From: Deltaproteobacteria bacterium
GTDB taxonomy: Bacteria > Desulfobacterota > Binatia > UBA12015
NCBI GenBank assembly: GCA_016874795.1
Contig: VGTG01000037.1
Location: 1 to 41,981 of the forward strand
DNA length: 41,981 nt
Reading direction: 5' to 3'
Part shown: positions 18,550 through 26,343 of the stretch, piece by piece
How the letters are laid out: each line of letters begins with the position of its first letter
Numbering within the stretch: position 1 is the first letter of the stretch
The notes under the pieces: generated by a model
What the model was told of the DNA's origin: nothing
The model's input: the letters and a program-made list of their open reading frames with translations, nothing else
Database searches by the model: none
Position numbers and translations under genes: made by a program

Positions 18550-19122
18550 ATGATCACGACCGGCGAGCTGAAGCGCGGCCAGCGCATCCTGATCGACAAG
18601 GATCCCTTCGTGGTCCTGGATCTGCACGTGCAGTCGCCGTCCGCGCGCGGCGCGAGCTCGCTCACCAAGATTCGGGCACGGAACCTCCGCACCGGCCAGA
18701 TGGTCGACAAGACGTTCCGCGGCGGCGACCGCATCGAGGAGCCGAACCTCGAGCTCCGCGGCGTGCAGTTCCTCTACCGCGACGGCGACGAGTTCCACTT
18801 CATGGACAAGCAGTCGTACGACCAGTTCTCGCTGAAGAGCGAGGACCTCGGCGACGCCGCGGGCTTCCTGAAGGAAGGGCTCGAGAGCATCCGGTCCGTC
18901 GTGTTCAACGGCCAGGTCATTTCCGTCGATCTGCCGAACACCGTCGTGCTCCAGGTCGTCGAGACCGCGCCCGCGATCAAGGGCGCGACCGCGCAGGCGC
19001 AGACGAAGGCCGCGAAGCTCGAGACCGGCATCGAGATCCAGGTGCCATCGTACCTCGAATCGGGAGAGCTCGTGCTCGTCGACACGCGGGACTCACGCTT
19101 CGTCTCGCGTGCGAAGTCGTAG
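18550..19122 (+). CDS. efpL: EfpL (YeiP-type elongation factor P-like protein)
   Basis: A 190-residue three-domain EF-P-fold protein. Its tip loop reads QSPSARGASSLTK with Arg33, which matches E. coli YeiP/EfpL (QSPTARGAATLYK, Arg33) and not the PGKGxA lysine loop of canonical EF-P. Domain two contains FLYRDGDEFHFMDKQSYDQF. Domain three ends in the conserved GASA-like and GIEIQVPSYLESGELVLVDTR region. EfpL helps ribosomes through difficult proline-containing and some other motifs and needs no lysine modification at the tip, which fits the absence of modification genes here. dCTP deaminase follows 15 nt later. Confidence 0.9.
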   Translation: MITTGELKRGQRILIDKDPFVVLDLHVQSPSARGASSLTKIRARNLRTGQMVDKTFRGGDRIEEPNLELRGVQFLYRDGDEFHFMDKQSYDQFSLKSEDLGDAAGFLKEGLESIRSVVFNGQVISVDLPNTVVLQVVETAPAIKGATAQAQTKAAKLETGIEIQVPSYLESGELVLVDTRDSRFVSRAKS

Positions 19123-19137
19123 CCGGCGAGCGCCGGC

Positions 19138-19647
19138 GTGATCCTCACCCACGACGCGATCCTGGCGGAGATCGACGCCGGACGCGTCGTCGTCGAGCCC
19201 TTCGCGCGCGATCAGGTCGGGCCCGCTTCGATCGACCTGCACCTCGGCGACGAGATCCGCTTGCTGCAGGGCGGACCGCCCGTCATCGACGTGAACGACG
19301 ACGCCGACTACCTCGGATTCAGCACCGTCCAGAAGATGGATGGGCCGTATCTCCTCGCACCCGGGGAGACGATCCACGGCATCACGCGCGAGCGCATCAC
19401 GCTGCCGGGCGACATCGGCGGCTGGCTCGAAGGCCGGTCGCGCTTCGCACGGCTCGGGTTGATGATCCACGTCACCGCCGGGTTCGTCAGCCCGGGCGTG
19501 AGCAATCGACAGGTGCTCGAGATCTCGAACCTCGCCGGGCGACCGCTCGCGATCCACCCGGGAACGCGGCTCTGCCAGATCGTGCTGCAGCGCTGCGAGG
19601 GCTCGGCGATCTACCGCGGGCGCTTCGCGAAGCAGGAAAGCCCGTAG
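19138..19647 (+). CDS. dcd: dCTP deaminase
   Basis: A 169-residue enzyme of the dCTP deaminase/dUTPase superfamily. The active-site block EGRSRFARLGLMIHVTAGFVSPG (residues about 98-120) is conserved. The catalytic Glu is in QVLEISNLA (Glu128), and the N-terminal SIDLHLGDEI is also typical. It converts dCTP to dUTP for thymidylate synthesis. The C-terminal tail is short (GRFAKQESP), and whether it also cleaves dUTP cannot be read here. The start is GTG 15 nt after efpL, so the two are probably co-transcribed. It is convergent with aguA; the 40-nt gap holds no hairpin. Confidence 0.9.
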   Translation: MILTHDAILAEIDAGRVVVEPFARDQVGPASIDLHLGDEIRLLQGGPPVIDVNDDADYLGFSTVQKMDGPYLLAPGETIHGITRERITLPGDIGGWLEGRSRFARLGLMIHVTAGFVSPGVSNRQVLEISNLAGRPLAIHPGTRLCQIVLQRCEGSAIYRGRFAKQESP

Positions 19648-19687
19648 GGGTTGGCCGAAGCGAAGGGCGCGGGCTACCAGCTCGAAG

Positions 19688-20734
19688 TCACGTCTTCGGC
19701 TGCTGCTGCGTCAAGCAGTGGAACGCGCCGAGGCCCCAGACGAGGTCGCGCGCTTCGATGCCGGCGATGCGTCGGCCGGGAAAGCAGCGCGCGAGAACGG
19801 CGAGCGCCTTCTCGTCCGCGGGATCGGCGAAGGTCGGCACCAGCACGACCTCGTTCCCGACGTAGAAGTTGGCGTAGCTCGCAGGGAGGCGCTGATCGCC
19901 CTCGAGGAGCGGACGCGGCATCGGCAGCGGGATCACCTCGAGCGTCTTTCCACGCGCGTCGCGCATCTTCTCGAGACGCACGAGGTTGTCGCGGAGCGCC
20001 GCGAAGTTCTCGTCGGACGGATCGTCCTCGACGACCGTCACGACCACCCCGGGAGCGACGAAGCGCGTCAGGTCGTCGACGTGGCCGTCGGTGTCGTCGC
20101 CGGCGATGCCGTCGCCGAGCCAGAGGATCGTATCGACGGCGAGATTCTCGCGGAGCTTCGCCTCGATCTCCTGCCGCGACAGGCCCGCGTTCCGGTTCGG
20201 ATTCAGCAGGCACGACTCGGTCGTCAGCAGCGTGCCGCGGCCGTCGCCTTCGATCGAGCCCGCCTCGAGCACGATGCCCGGCTCGAAGCGCCGCACGCCG
20301 ACGAGGTCCGCGACGCGGCGTGCGACCGCGGCGTCCTGGTCCCACGGCGCGTACTTCCCACCCCACGCGTTGTAGCCCCAGTCGATCGCGGCGAGCCGCG
20401 GCGCTTCGCCGCGCGTCACGAAGACGGGACCGTGGTCGCGGATCCACGCGTCGTCCGTCGCGATCTCGTGCAAGCCGAAGCCCGCTCGATCGATGCCCGC
20501 CGCTGCGAGGAGCCCTCCGACCTCGCGCGCTTCGTCGGCGGAGCGAACGAGAACCTCGACGCGCTCGCCGGGGACGAGCGCCCGCACCATCTCGACGAAG
20601 ACCGGCGGGATGCGCTCGAGCTTCCCCGGCCACGAGGACTCCTTGTGTGGCCACGCGAGCCAGGTCGCCGCATGCGGCTCCCATTCGGCCGGCCAGCGAT
20701 AGCCGAGCGCGCGCGGCGTCTCCGCGGCCGCCAA
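19688..20734 (-). CDS. aguA: Agmatine deiminase
   Basis: A 348-residue agmatine deiminase (agmatine iminohydrolase, PPAD family). It has PAEWEPHAATWLAWPH at the start, DDAWIRDHGPVFV, the DGHVDDLTRF motif (Asp and His of the active site), and the catalytic Cys near the C-terminus in GLGAFHCLTQQQP. It converts agmatine to N-carbamoylputrescine and ammonia. The start is taken as TTG 20734, which gives the family's usual N-terminus (AETPRALGYRWPAEW); GGGAGGG lies directly before it. It lies 11 nt after aguB, whose product uses its product, so the pair forms a two-step putrescine route. Confidence 0.92.
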   Translation of the reverse strand: MAAAETPRALGYRWPAEWEPHAATWLAWPHKESSWPGKLERIPPVFVEMVRALVPGERVEVLVRSADEAREVGGLLAAAGIDRAGFGLHEIATDDAWIRDHGPVFVTRGEAPRLAAIDWGYNAWGGKYAPWDQDAAVARRVADLVGVRRFEPGIVLEAGSIEGDGRGTLLTTESCLLNPNRNAGLSRQEIEAKLRENLAVDTILWLGDGIAGDDTDGHVDDLTRFVAPGVVVTVVEDDPSDENFAALRDNLVRLEKMRDARGKTLEVIPLPMPRPLLEGDQRLPASYANFYVGNEVVLVPTFADPADEKALAVLARCFPGRRIAGIEARDLVWGLGAFHCLTQQQPKT

Positions 20735-20745
20735 CCCTCCCGCCC

Positions 20746-21624
20746 TCAATCGATCAGCTGGCGCGTGATGCCCTGGTACGCATCGATGCGCCGGTCGCGC
20801 AGGAACGGCCAGTGCCGGCGCACCTCTTCGACGCGGCCGAGATCGCAGTCGACGACGAGGATCTCCTCCCGGTCGTGGCTCGCGGAAGCGACGATCTCGC
20901 CGAACGGGCCGGCGACGAACGAGCCGCCCCAGAACTCGACCGTGCCCTCGCGCCCGACGCGGTTCGGTGCGGCGACGAAGATTCCGTTCGCCACGGCGTG
21001 CGCGCGCTGCGCGAGCTGCCACGCCTCGTACTGCCCGCGGCCGTACTGCTCCTTCTCCGCGTCGTGCCACCCGATCGCCGTCGGATAGAAGAGGATCTCG
21101 GCGCCTTGCAGCGCGGTGAGGCGCGCCGCCTCGGGGAACCACTGGTCCCAGCAGATCAGCACGCCGACGTTCCCGGCGGAGGTCGGGAACGCACGGAACC
21201 CGAGGTCGCCCGGCGTGAAGTAGAACTTCTCGTAGTAGAGCGGGTCGTCCGGGATGTGCATCTTCCGGTACATCCCGGCGAGGCTGCCGTCCGACTCCAC
21301 GACGCAGGCGGTGTTGTGGTAGATGCCCGCGGCGCGGCGCTCGAAGAGCGGCGTCACGATCGCGATCCCGTGCTTCCGCGCGGCCTCGGCGATCGCGTCG
21401 GTCGTCGGGCCGGGAACGGGCTCCGCGAGGTCGAAGTGCGCATGGTCCTCGCTCTGGCAGAAGTAGCGCGACCGGAAGAGCTCCGGCAGGCAGACGATCC
21501 TCGCCTTTTCCTCCGCCGCCTCCGCGATGCGCGCGAGTGCAGTCTCGAGATTGCGCTCCGGCTCCTCGTGGCAGCGCATCTGCACGAGGGCGATGCGAAC
21601 GACTCTTTCCTTCGCGGCGGCCAT
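20746..21624 (-). CDS. aguB: N-carbamoylputrescine amidase
   Basis: A 292-residue nitrilase-superfamily amidase. The Glu-Lys-Cys triad is visible: VCLPELF, YRKMHIPDD and VLICWDQWFPE. The long family motif FYFTPGDLGF before the Cys strand matches N-carbamoylputrescine amidase. It hydrolyses N-carbamoylputrescine to putrescine, CO2 and ammonia, the step after AguA. The start is ATG 21624 (MAAAKERVVRIALVQM); an upstream in-frame start would add 30 unrelated residues. A TATAGG -10-like element lies 6 nt before the ATG, with a GAGG between them. It is divergent from the ABC transporter operon. Confidence 0.92.
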   Translation of the reverse strand: MAAAKERVVRIALVQMRCHEEPERNLETALARIAEAAEEKARIVCLPELFRSRYFCQSEDHAHFDLAEPVPGPTTDAIAEAARKHGIAIVTPLFERRAAGIYHNTACVVESDGSLAGMYRKMHIPDDPLYYEKFYFTPGDLGFRAFPTSAGNVGVLICWDQWFPEAARLTALQGAEILFYPTAIGWHDAEKEQYGRGQYEAWQLAQRAHAVANGIFVAAPNRVGREGTVEFWGGSFVAGPFGEIVASASHDREEILVVDCDLGRVEEVRRHWPFLRDRRIDAYQGITRQLID

Positions 21625-21630
21625 CCTCGA

Positions 21631-21658
21631 CCTATACTCACGCTCTCCGCAGTCGCAA
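21631..21658 (-). promoter_or_regulatory. Candidate aguB-aguA promoter, near-leaderless
   Basis: On the minus strand TTGCGA (21658-21653), a 16-nt spacer and TATAGG (21636-21631) lead to the aguB ATG 6 nt later. The transcript would begin at or beside the start codon. The hexamers are seen; activity is inferred. Confidence 0.5.
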
Positions 21659-21676
21659 GATGGCGCCGCCCCGATC

Positions 21677-21706
21677 TGGACGGCATGGGCACTCGAACCG
21701 TAGGAT
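21677..21706 (+). promoter_or_regulatory. Candidate promoter of the ABC transporter operon, near-leaderless
   Basis: TGGACG (21677-21682) and TAGGAT (21701-21706) are separated by 18 nt. The ATG of the ATPase gene follows 6 nt later. No ribosome-binding site fits between them. Confidence 0.45.
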
Positions 21707-21712
21707 CGCCGC

Positions 21713-22486
21713 ATGGCTGACGGGTCGAACGCGCTGATCGACGTCCGGAACGTCTCGCGCCACTACGTGCGCAACGTGGACGAGGTACACGCGCTCGACG
21801 ACGTCTCGCTCGAGGTCCCCGCGGCGTGCTTCGTCGCTCTGATGGGGCCGTCGGGCTCGGGCAAGTCGACGCTGCTGAACCTGATCTCGGGGATCGACCG
21901 CCCTTCGGAAGGCGAGGTGATCGTCGCCGGACAGCCGCTTTCCACGCTCGACGAGGACGAGCTCGCAACGTGGCGCGCGCGGCACGTCGGGCTGATCTTC
22001 CAGTTCTTCAACCTGATCCCCGTTCTGTCGGCGCGCGAGAACGTCGCGCTGCCGCTCCTTCTCACCGACCTCGACAAGGCCGAGCGAAGACGGCGCGCGG
22101 AGACGGCCCTCCGCGTCGTCGGGCTCGAGGAGCGCTTCGATCACTTCCCGCGGACGCTCTCCGGCGGCGAGCAGCAGCGCGTCGCGATCGCGCGCGCGAT
22201 CGTCACGGATCCCGACCTGATCGTCGCGGACGAGCCGACCGGCGACCTCGACGCGCGGAACGCCGAGGCGATCCTCGACCTCCTCCGCGCGTTGAAGAAC
22301 GAGTTCGGCAAGACGATCGTGATGGTGACGCACGATTCGCGCGCTCTCCGCTACGTCGACGAGGCGCATCACCTCGACAAGGGCGTTCTCCTCACCGGCG
22401 AGGAAGCGGAGCGCGCCGCGGCGGCCCTTCTTGCCGCAGCGGGAGCGCATCCGATGCCACCGGCTCGCAGCGACGGATCGTCATGA
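21713..22486 (+). CDS. LolD/MacB-type ABC transporter ATPase
   Basis: A 257-residue ABC ATPase. Walker A is GPSGSGKST (about residues 45-53), the signature is [15 protein letters not shown] and Walker B is [12 protein letters not shown], with the H-loop in [11 protein letters not shown]. The [20 protein letters not shown]-loop region is typical of the LolD/MacB class, which powers FtsX-fold permeases without carrying substrate through the membrane. The C-terminal 25 residues are an Ala-rich tail. It overlaps the first permease by 4 nt (ATGA). Confidence 0.93.
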   Translation: MADGSNALIDVRNVSRHYVRNVDEVHALDDVSLEVPAACFVALMGPSGSGKSTLLNLISGIDRPSEGEVIVAGQPLSTLDEDELATWRARHVGLIFQFFNLIPVLSARENVALPLLLTDLDKAERRRRAETALRVVGLEERFDHFPRTLSGGEQQRVAIARAIVTDPDLIVADEPTGDLDARNAEAILDLLRALKNEFGKTIVMVTHDSRALRYVDEAHHLDKGVLLTGEEAERAAAALLAAAGAHPMPPARSDGSS

Positions 22487-23649
22487 CGCACACGCGGCTC
22501 GTGCTCGCGAACCTCGGACGCAACAAGCTCCGGACCGCGTTCACCGGCGGCGCGATCACCCTCGCCGTCCTTCTCGTCTGCATCCTCCTGACGATGCCGG
22601 CGGCGATGGATCGTCTCCTCGAGGACATCGCGAGCGACGTCCGCATCTCGGTGCACAACAAGGCCGGCCTCGTGTACTCGATGCCCGGCTCGTTCACGCG
22701 GAAGGTACGCAACATCGACGGCGTCGCCGCCGCGGTCGGCATGGTCTGGTACGGCGGCGCGTACGAGGACGGCGGCAAGGTCACCTTTCCGAACTTCGCC
22801 ATCGAGTCGGAGCACGTCGGCGCGGTCTATCCCGACTACCCGATCGAGAAGGAGGAGCTCGCGGACTTCGTCCGCTATCGCGACGGCGCGATCGTCGGCG
22901 CGCAGACGATGGACAAGTACGGCTGGAAGATCGGCGACCGCGTGACCCTGAAGAGCACGATCTGGCCCGTCGATCTCGACTTCCGCATCGTCGGCCGGAT
23001 CGACAATCCGCAGTCGCCGCACTTCTGGTTCAGCCGCACCTACCTCGACGAAGCGATGAAGGCGAAGCTCGGCCAGGCGGCGGGCTTCGTCGGCACGATC
23101 TGGGTCCGGGCGGCGGACCCCTCGCGCGTCAACTCGATCATGCTCGCCGTCGAGGAGATGTCGCGGAACAGCGACGCGGAGGCGGTCGCGGAGACGGAGA
23201 AGAGCTTCTTCCAGAATTTCTTCGGCTCGCTCGAGGGCTTCATCCGGATCATCTTGCTCGTGACGGGGCTCGTCACGCTCTGCATCATCTTCATCGCCGC
23301 AAACACGGCCTCGATGAACGTGCGCGAGCGCTCCGGCGAGATCGCGGTGCTGAAGGCGATCGGCTTCGCGCGGCGGTTCATCTTCGGCTCGCTCCTCGGC
23401 GAGGTGGTGGTGCTTTCGACGGTCGCGGGAGCGGTCGGCGTCGGCCTCGCCCTGGGCTTCGCTGGCCTGCTCCAGAGCCTCGCCGGCGGCGACGGCTCGC
23501 TCGGACCGCTCGGCGGATTCATCATCACCGCGCCGGTCCTCGTGCAGGGGCTCTTTCTCTCCCTCTTCATCGGCATGCTCGCGGGAGTCGTCCCGTCCTT
23601 CGGCGCCGCCCGCAAGCCCGTCGCCCTGGCGTTGCACGAGATCTTCTGA
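22483..23649 (+). CDS. FtsX-type ABC permease, first subunit
   Basis: A 388-residue permease of the MacB/LolC-E type. One N-terminal transmembrane helix (TGGAITLAVLLVCILLTMPAA) precedes a periplasmic domain of about 230 residues. Three C-terminal helices follow, starting at FIRIILLVTGLVTLCIIFIAA, with the FtsX-family NTASMNVRERSGEIAVLKAIGF motif between helices two and three. It lacks the ATPase domain of true MacB, so it works with the separate ATPase just upstream. The overlap of its stop with the next start (TGATG) ties it to the second permease. Confidence 0.9.
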   Translation: MTHTRLVLANLGRNKLRTAFTGGAITLAVLLVCILLTMPAAMDRLLEDIASDVRISVHNKAGLVYSMPGSFTRKVRNIDGVAAAVGMVWYGGAYEDGGKVTFPNFAIESEHVGAVYPDYPIEKEELADFVRYRDGAIVGAQTMDKYGWKIGDRVTLKSTIWPVDLDFRIVGRIDNPQSPHFWFSRTYLDEAMKAKLGQAAGFVGTIWVRAADPSRVNSIMLAVEEMSRNSDAEAVAETEKSFFQNFFGSLEGFIRIILLVTGLVTLCIIFIAANTASMNVRERSGEIAVLKAIGFARRFIFGSLLGEVVVLSTVAGAVGVGLALGFAGLLQSLAGGDGSLGPLGGFIITAPVLVQGLFLSLFIGMLAGVVPSFGAARKPVALALHEIF

Positions 23650-24827
23650 TGCGCCTTCCCTTCTCGTACAGCTGGCGGAACGTGCGAGCGCGGCCGCTCC
23701 GCAGCGCGCTCACCGCGAGCGTGATCGCGCTCGTCGTGCTCGCCTGCACGCTCCTCCTCGGGCTCATCACGAGCATGCGGAGGACCTTCACCAGCACCGG
23801 ACATCCGCTGAACCTCGTCGTCCTCCGCAAGGGCTCCGACAACGACGGCTCGAGCATGCTTCCCGTCGAGTCCTATCAGGCGATCCGCTTTCTCGACGGG
23901 ATCGCGCGCAACGGGGACGATCAGCCGCTCGTCTCGCCGGAGGTCGTCGTGCAGCCGTTCTTCCGCACGCGCGAGGGCGGGCGCGAGAACGTCCTCGTGC
24001 GCGGCGTCGAGCCGGTCGCGCTCGAGGTCCACGACCAGGTGCGCGTCACCGAGGGACGGATGTTCCGTCCGAGCTCGGGCGAGGCGATCGTCGGCCGCGG
24101 CGTCACGGGCCGCTACCAGGGAGCGGAGCTCGGCGGAGCGATCGAGTTCGGCCGCGGAAAGTGGAAGGTCGTCGGCCTCTTCGACGCGGAGGGCACCTCG
24201 TTCGAGAGCGAGGTCTGGGTCGACGTGCGCGAGCTCGCGAACGACGCGAAGCGGCCCCTCCCTTTCTCCGGGTTCCGCGTGCGCACCGCGAACGTGGCGG
24301 AGCGCGAGCGAATCGAGCGTAGAATCGACGACGATCCGCGCTGGGCGCTCGATGCCGAGCCCGAGATCGACTACTACGCGGAGCTCGCCTCGACGGGCAC
24401 GACGCTCTACGTGATCGTCGTCGCCGTCGCGGTGCTCGCGGGCATCGGCGCTTCGTTCGGCGCCGCGAACACGATGTACGCCGCGGTCCAGACCCGCACG
24501 GCCGAGATCGGCACGCTGCGCGCCCTCGGCTTCCCGCGCGGCGCGATCCTGTGGGCGTTCCAGGCAGAGGCCGTCGTGCTCGCCTTGATCGGCTTCGCGA
24601 TCGGCGCGGTCGCCTCCGTCGCGGCCGCCTGGATCCTCTCGAACGCGCTCGGCGGCTTCGCCGTCGGAGCGGCGACCTTCACGACGAGCGTCGTCGTCCT
24701 CGAGGTGGACGCGCGCAGCCTCGCCGCCGCCCTCTTCCTCGCGATCGCGATCGGCATCGCCGCCGGCCTCGGACCGGCCTGGCGCGCCGCGAGACTTCGC
24801 CCGATCGAGGCGCTACGGAAGGCCTGA
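23649..24827 (+). CDS. FtsX-type ABC permease, second subunit
   Basis: A 392-residue permease with the same layout: an N-terminal helix (ALTASVIALVVLACTLLLGLI), a large periplasmic domain, and three C-terminal helices around YVIVVAVAVLAGIGASFGAANTMY. The family motif TAEIGTLRALGFPRGAIL is present, and the protein ends in RAARLRPIEALRKA. It is not a copy of the first permease, so the complex is probably a heterodimer, as in LolCE. It starts inside the preceding stop codon (TGATG). Confidence 0.9.
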   Translation: MRLPFSYSWRNVRARPLRSALTASVIALVVLACTLLLGLITSMRRTFTSTGHPLNLVVLRKGSDNDGSSMLPVESYQAIRFLDGIARNGDDQPLVSPEVVVQPFFRTREGGRENVLVRGVEPVALEVHDQVRVTEGRMFRPSSGEAIVGRGVTGRYQGAELGGAIEFGRGKWKVVGLFDAEGTSFESEVWVDVRELANDAKRPLPFSGFRVRTANVAERERIERRIDDDPRWALDAEPEIDYYAELASTGTTLYVIVVAVAVLAGIGASFGAANTMYAAVQTRTAEIGTLRALGFPRGAILWAFQAEAVVLALIGFAIGAVASVAAAWILSNALGGFAVGAATFTTSVVVLEVDARSLAAALFLAIAIGIAAGLGPAWRAARLRPIEALRKA

Positions 24828-24857
24828 GATCCGCCGCACCTCGCTCGAGGACGAAGC

Positions 24858-26066
24858 ATGAAGCCCGCCGAGAATCCCTCCGACCGGATGCGCGCGCACC
24901 TCGAGTCGCTGCGCATCGAGCGCACGGCGCGGCCGACGTCCCGGAAGCCGAAGCGCGGACGCCGCTCCCTCCTTCTCGTCGCGCTCGTCGTGGTCGCCAT
25001 CGCCGCGGTCGCGGCCTGGCGCCTCTCGGCTCGGGCGCCCGAGGTGAGCGTCGCCTACGCGACGAAGGCCGCCCTGGCCGGCGGAGCACCTCTTCTCTCC
25101 GGGTCGGGATACGTCGTGACCGGCGAGCGCTACGTCTCGGTCGGCGTACGCGTTCCCGGACGGATCGAGAAGTACTTCATCGAGGAGGGCCAGCACGTTC
25201 GGAAGGACGACCCGCTGATCCAGCTCGACGACCGCGACTACCAGGCTGCCGTGCGGAGCGCTGAAGCCGCGCTCGAGGTCGCGCGGGCGAACCACTACCT
25301 CGCGGACGCGGAGCTCCGCCGGAGCGAGGGCTTGCGGCGCGCCGCGGTCGTCTCGGATCAGGAGCTCGACGTCCGCCGGAACCAGGCCGCGGTCGCCCGC
25401 TCGACGGTCGCGCAGGCCGAAGCGCAGCTCGAGCAAGCGCGTGTCAACCTCGAGTACACGACGCTTCGCTCGCCGACGGACGGCGTCGTGCTCGCGAAGC
25501 TGAAGGAGGTCGGCGAGATCGCGGTCCCGGGCGGATTCGCCGGCTCCGGAGATCTGGTGCGGCTCGCGAACCTGACCGACATGCGCGCCGAGGTCGACGT
25601 CAACGAGGCCGATCTGAGCCGCGTCCGGCTCGGCGGGCCCGCGCGCGTCACGCCCGACGCGTTTCCCGACGTCCAGTATGAGGCGCGCGTCGTCAAGCTC
25701 TACCCGCAGGTCGATCGGCAGAAGGGGACGCTCAAGGTCGAGGTGCAGATCGCGAAGCCGGACGAGCGCCTGCTTCCCGACATGAGCGCGCGCATCACGT
25801 TCCTCTCCGAGGACAAGAGCGCGGGCGAGACGACGGAGGCGGACGTCCCCGTCGTCGTGCCGGAGGGAGCGCTCCGCCGCGACGACGCGGAGTCGTTCGT
25901 CTGGGTCGTCGAGGAAGGCCGCGTGCGCCGCGTCGCCGTCGAGACGGACGGGAAGACCGAGACCGGCTTCCGCGTGAAGTCCGGGCTCCGCGGAGGCGAG
26001 GCGGTCGTGACGGGCGACGTCACTCTTTCCGACGGCGACGCCGTGGCCATCGGGGAGCCTCGCTGA
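24858..26066 (+). CDS. MacA/HlyD-type periplasmic adaptor
   Basis: A 402-residue membrane-fusion protein. A cytosolic N-terminus of about 40 residues (GRRSLLLVALVVVAIAAVAAW is the anchor) leads to a lipoyl half-motif (GRIEKYFIEEGQHVRKDDPLIQLDD), a helical hairpin (about 125-195) and the second half-motif (STVAQAEAQLEQARVNLEYTTLRSPTDGVVL). A beta-barrel and a membrane-proximal domain ending in DVTLSDGDAVAI complete it. It joins the inner-membrane permease pair to an outer-membrane or periplasmic exit. Its gene begins 30 nt after permease two. An adaptor points more to MacAB-like export than to LolCDE lipoprotein release. No TolC-like gene is seen in the window. Confidence 0.9.
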   Translation: MKPAENPSDRMRAHLESLRIERTARPTSRKPKRGRRSLLLVALVVVAIAAVAAWRLSARAPEVSVAYATKAALAGGAPLLSGSGYVVTGERYVSVGVRVPGRIEKYFIEEGQHVRKDDPLIQLDDRDYQAAVRSAEAALEVARANHYLADAELRRSEGLRRAAVVSDQELDVRRNQAAVARSTVAQAEAQLEQARVNLEYTTLRSPTDGVVLAKLKEVGEIAVPGGFAGSGDLVRLANLTDMRAEVDVNEADLSRVRLGGPARVTPDAFPDVQYEARVVKLYPQVDRQKGTLKVEVQIAKPDERLLPDMSARITFLSEDKSAGETTEADVPVVVPEGALRRDDAESFVWVVEEGRVRRVAVETDGKTETGFRVKSGLRGGEAVVTGDVTLSDGDAVAIGEPR

Positions 26067-26079
26067 AACGGCTCGCGGG

Positions 26080-26322
26080 CTAATCCCCCTCGCAGCGGGC
26101 GCAGGCGACGAGGCCGCAGCTCGGCCCGTCCACTTCGAAGCTCTCGCAGCCGAACTCCTCGGCGAGCTCCATGCAGCGCTCGGGCGGCGCGTTGATGCTG
26201 ACGAAGCCGGAGCAGTCGTCGTCGCCGCCGCAGCTCGACATCGCGAGCGCGAAGGCCGCGACGACGGCTACGGCGAGGCCGCGCGCCGGGAACACCGAAG
26301 GAACGATCGAGCGCTCTCGCAT
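26080..26322 (-). CDS. Small cysteine-rich lipoprotein
   Basis: An 80-residue predicted lipoprotein. The signal peptide ends in the lipobox LAMSSC (Cys31), followed by GGDDD. Its mature part of about 50 residues has six further Cys (36, 50, 59, 69, 74, 77), probably paired in three disulfides. No family is recognised. It ends 14 nt before the end of the adaptor gene and is divergent from the GH3 gene with only 21 nt between the two start codons, so the two share one promoter region. Confidence 0.75.
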   Translation of the reverse strand: MRERSIVPSVFPARGLAVAVVAAFALAMSSCGGDDDCSGFVSINAPPERCMELAEEFGCESFEVDGPSCGLVACARCEGD

Positions 26323-26329
26323 CGCGCGG

Positions 26330-26337
26330 AGTATGAT
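26330..26337. promoter_or_regulatory. Overlapping divergent -10 elements
   Basis: TATGAT (plus, 26332-26337) ends 6 nt before the GH3 GTG. CATACT (minus, 26335-26330) ends 7 nt before the lipoprotein ATG. The two hexamers share four base pairs. No convincing -35 is seen on either side. A bidirectional, near-leaderless promoter is inferred. Confidence 0.45.
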
Positions 26338-26343
26338 CGGCCC

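Noticed and set aside
18550-19122. Canonical elongation factor P
   Set aside because: The loop has Arg33 in QSPSARGAS and not Lys in PGKGxA. It matches YeiP/EfpL.
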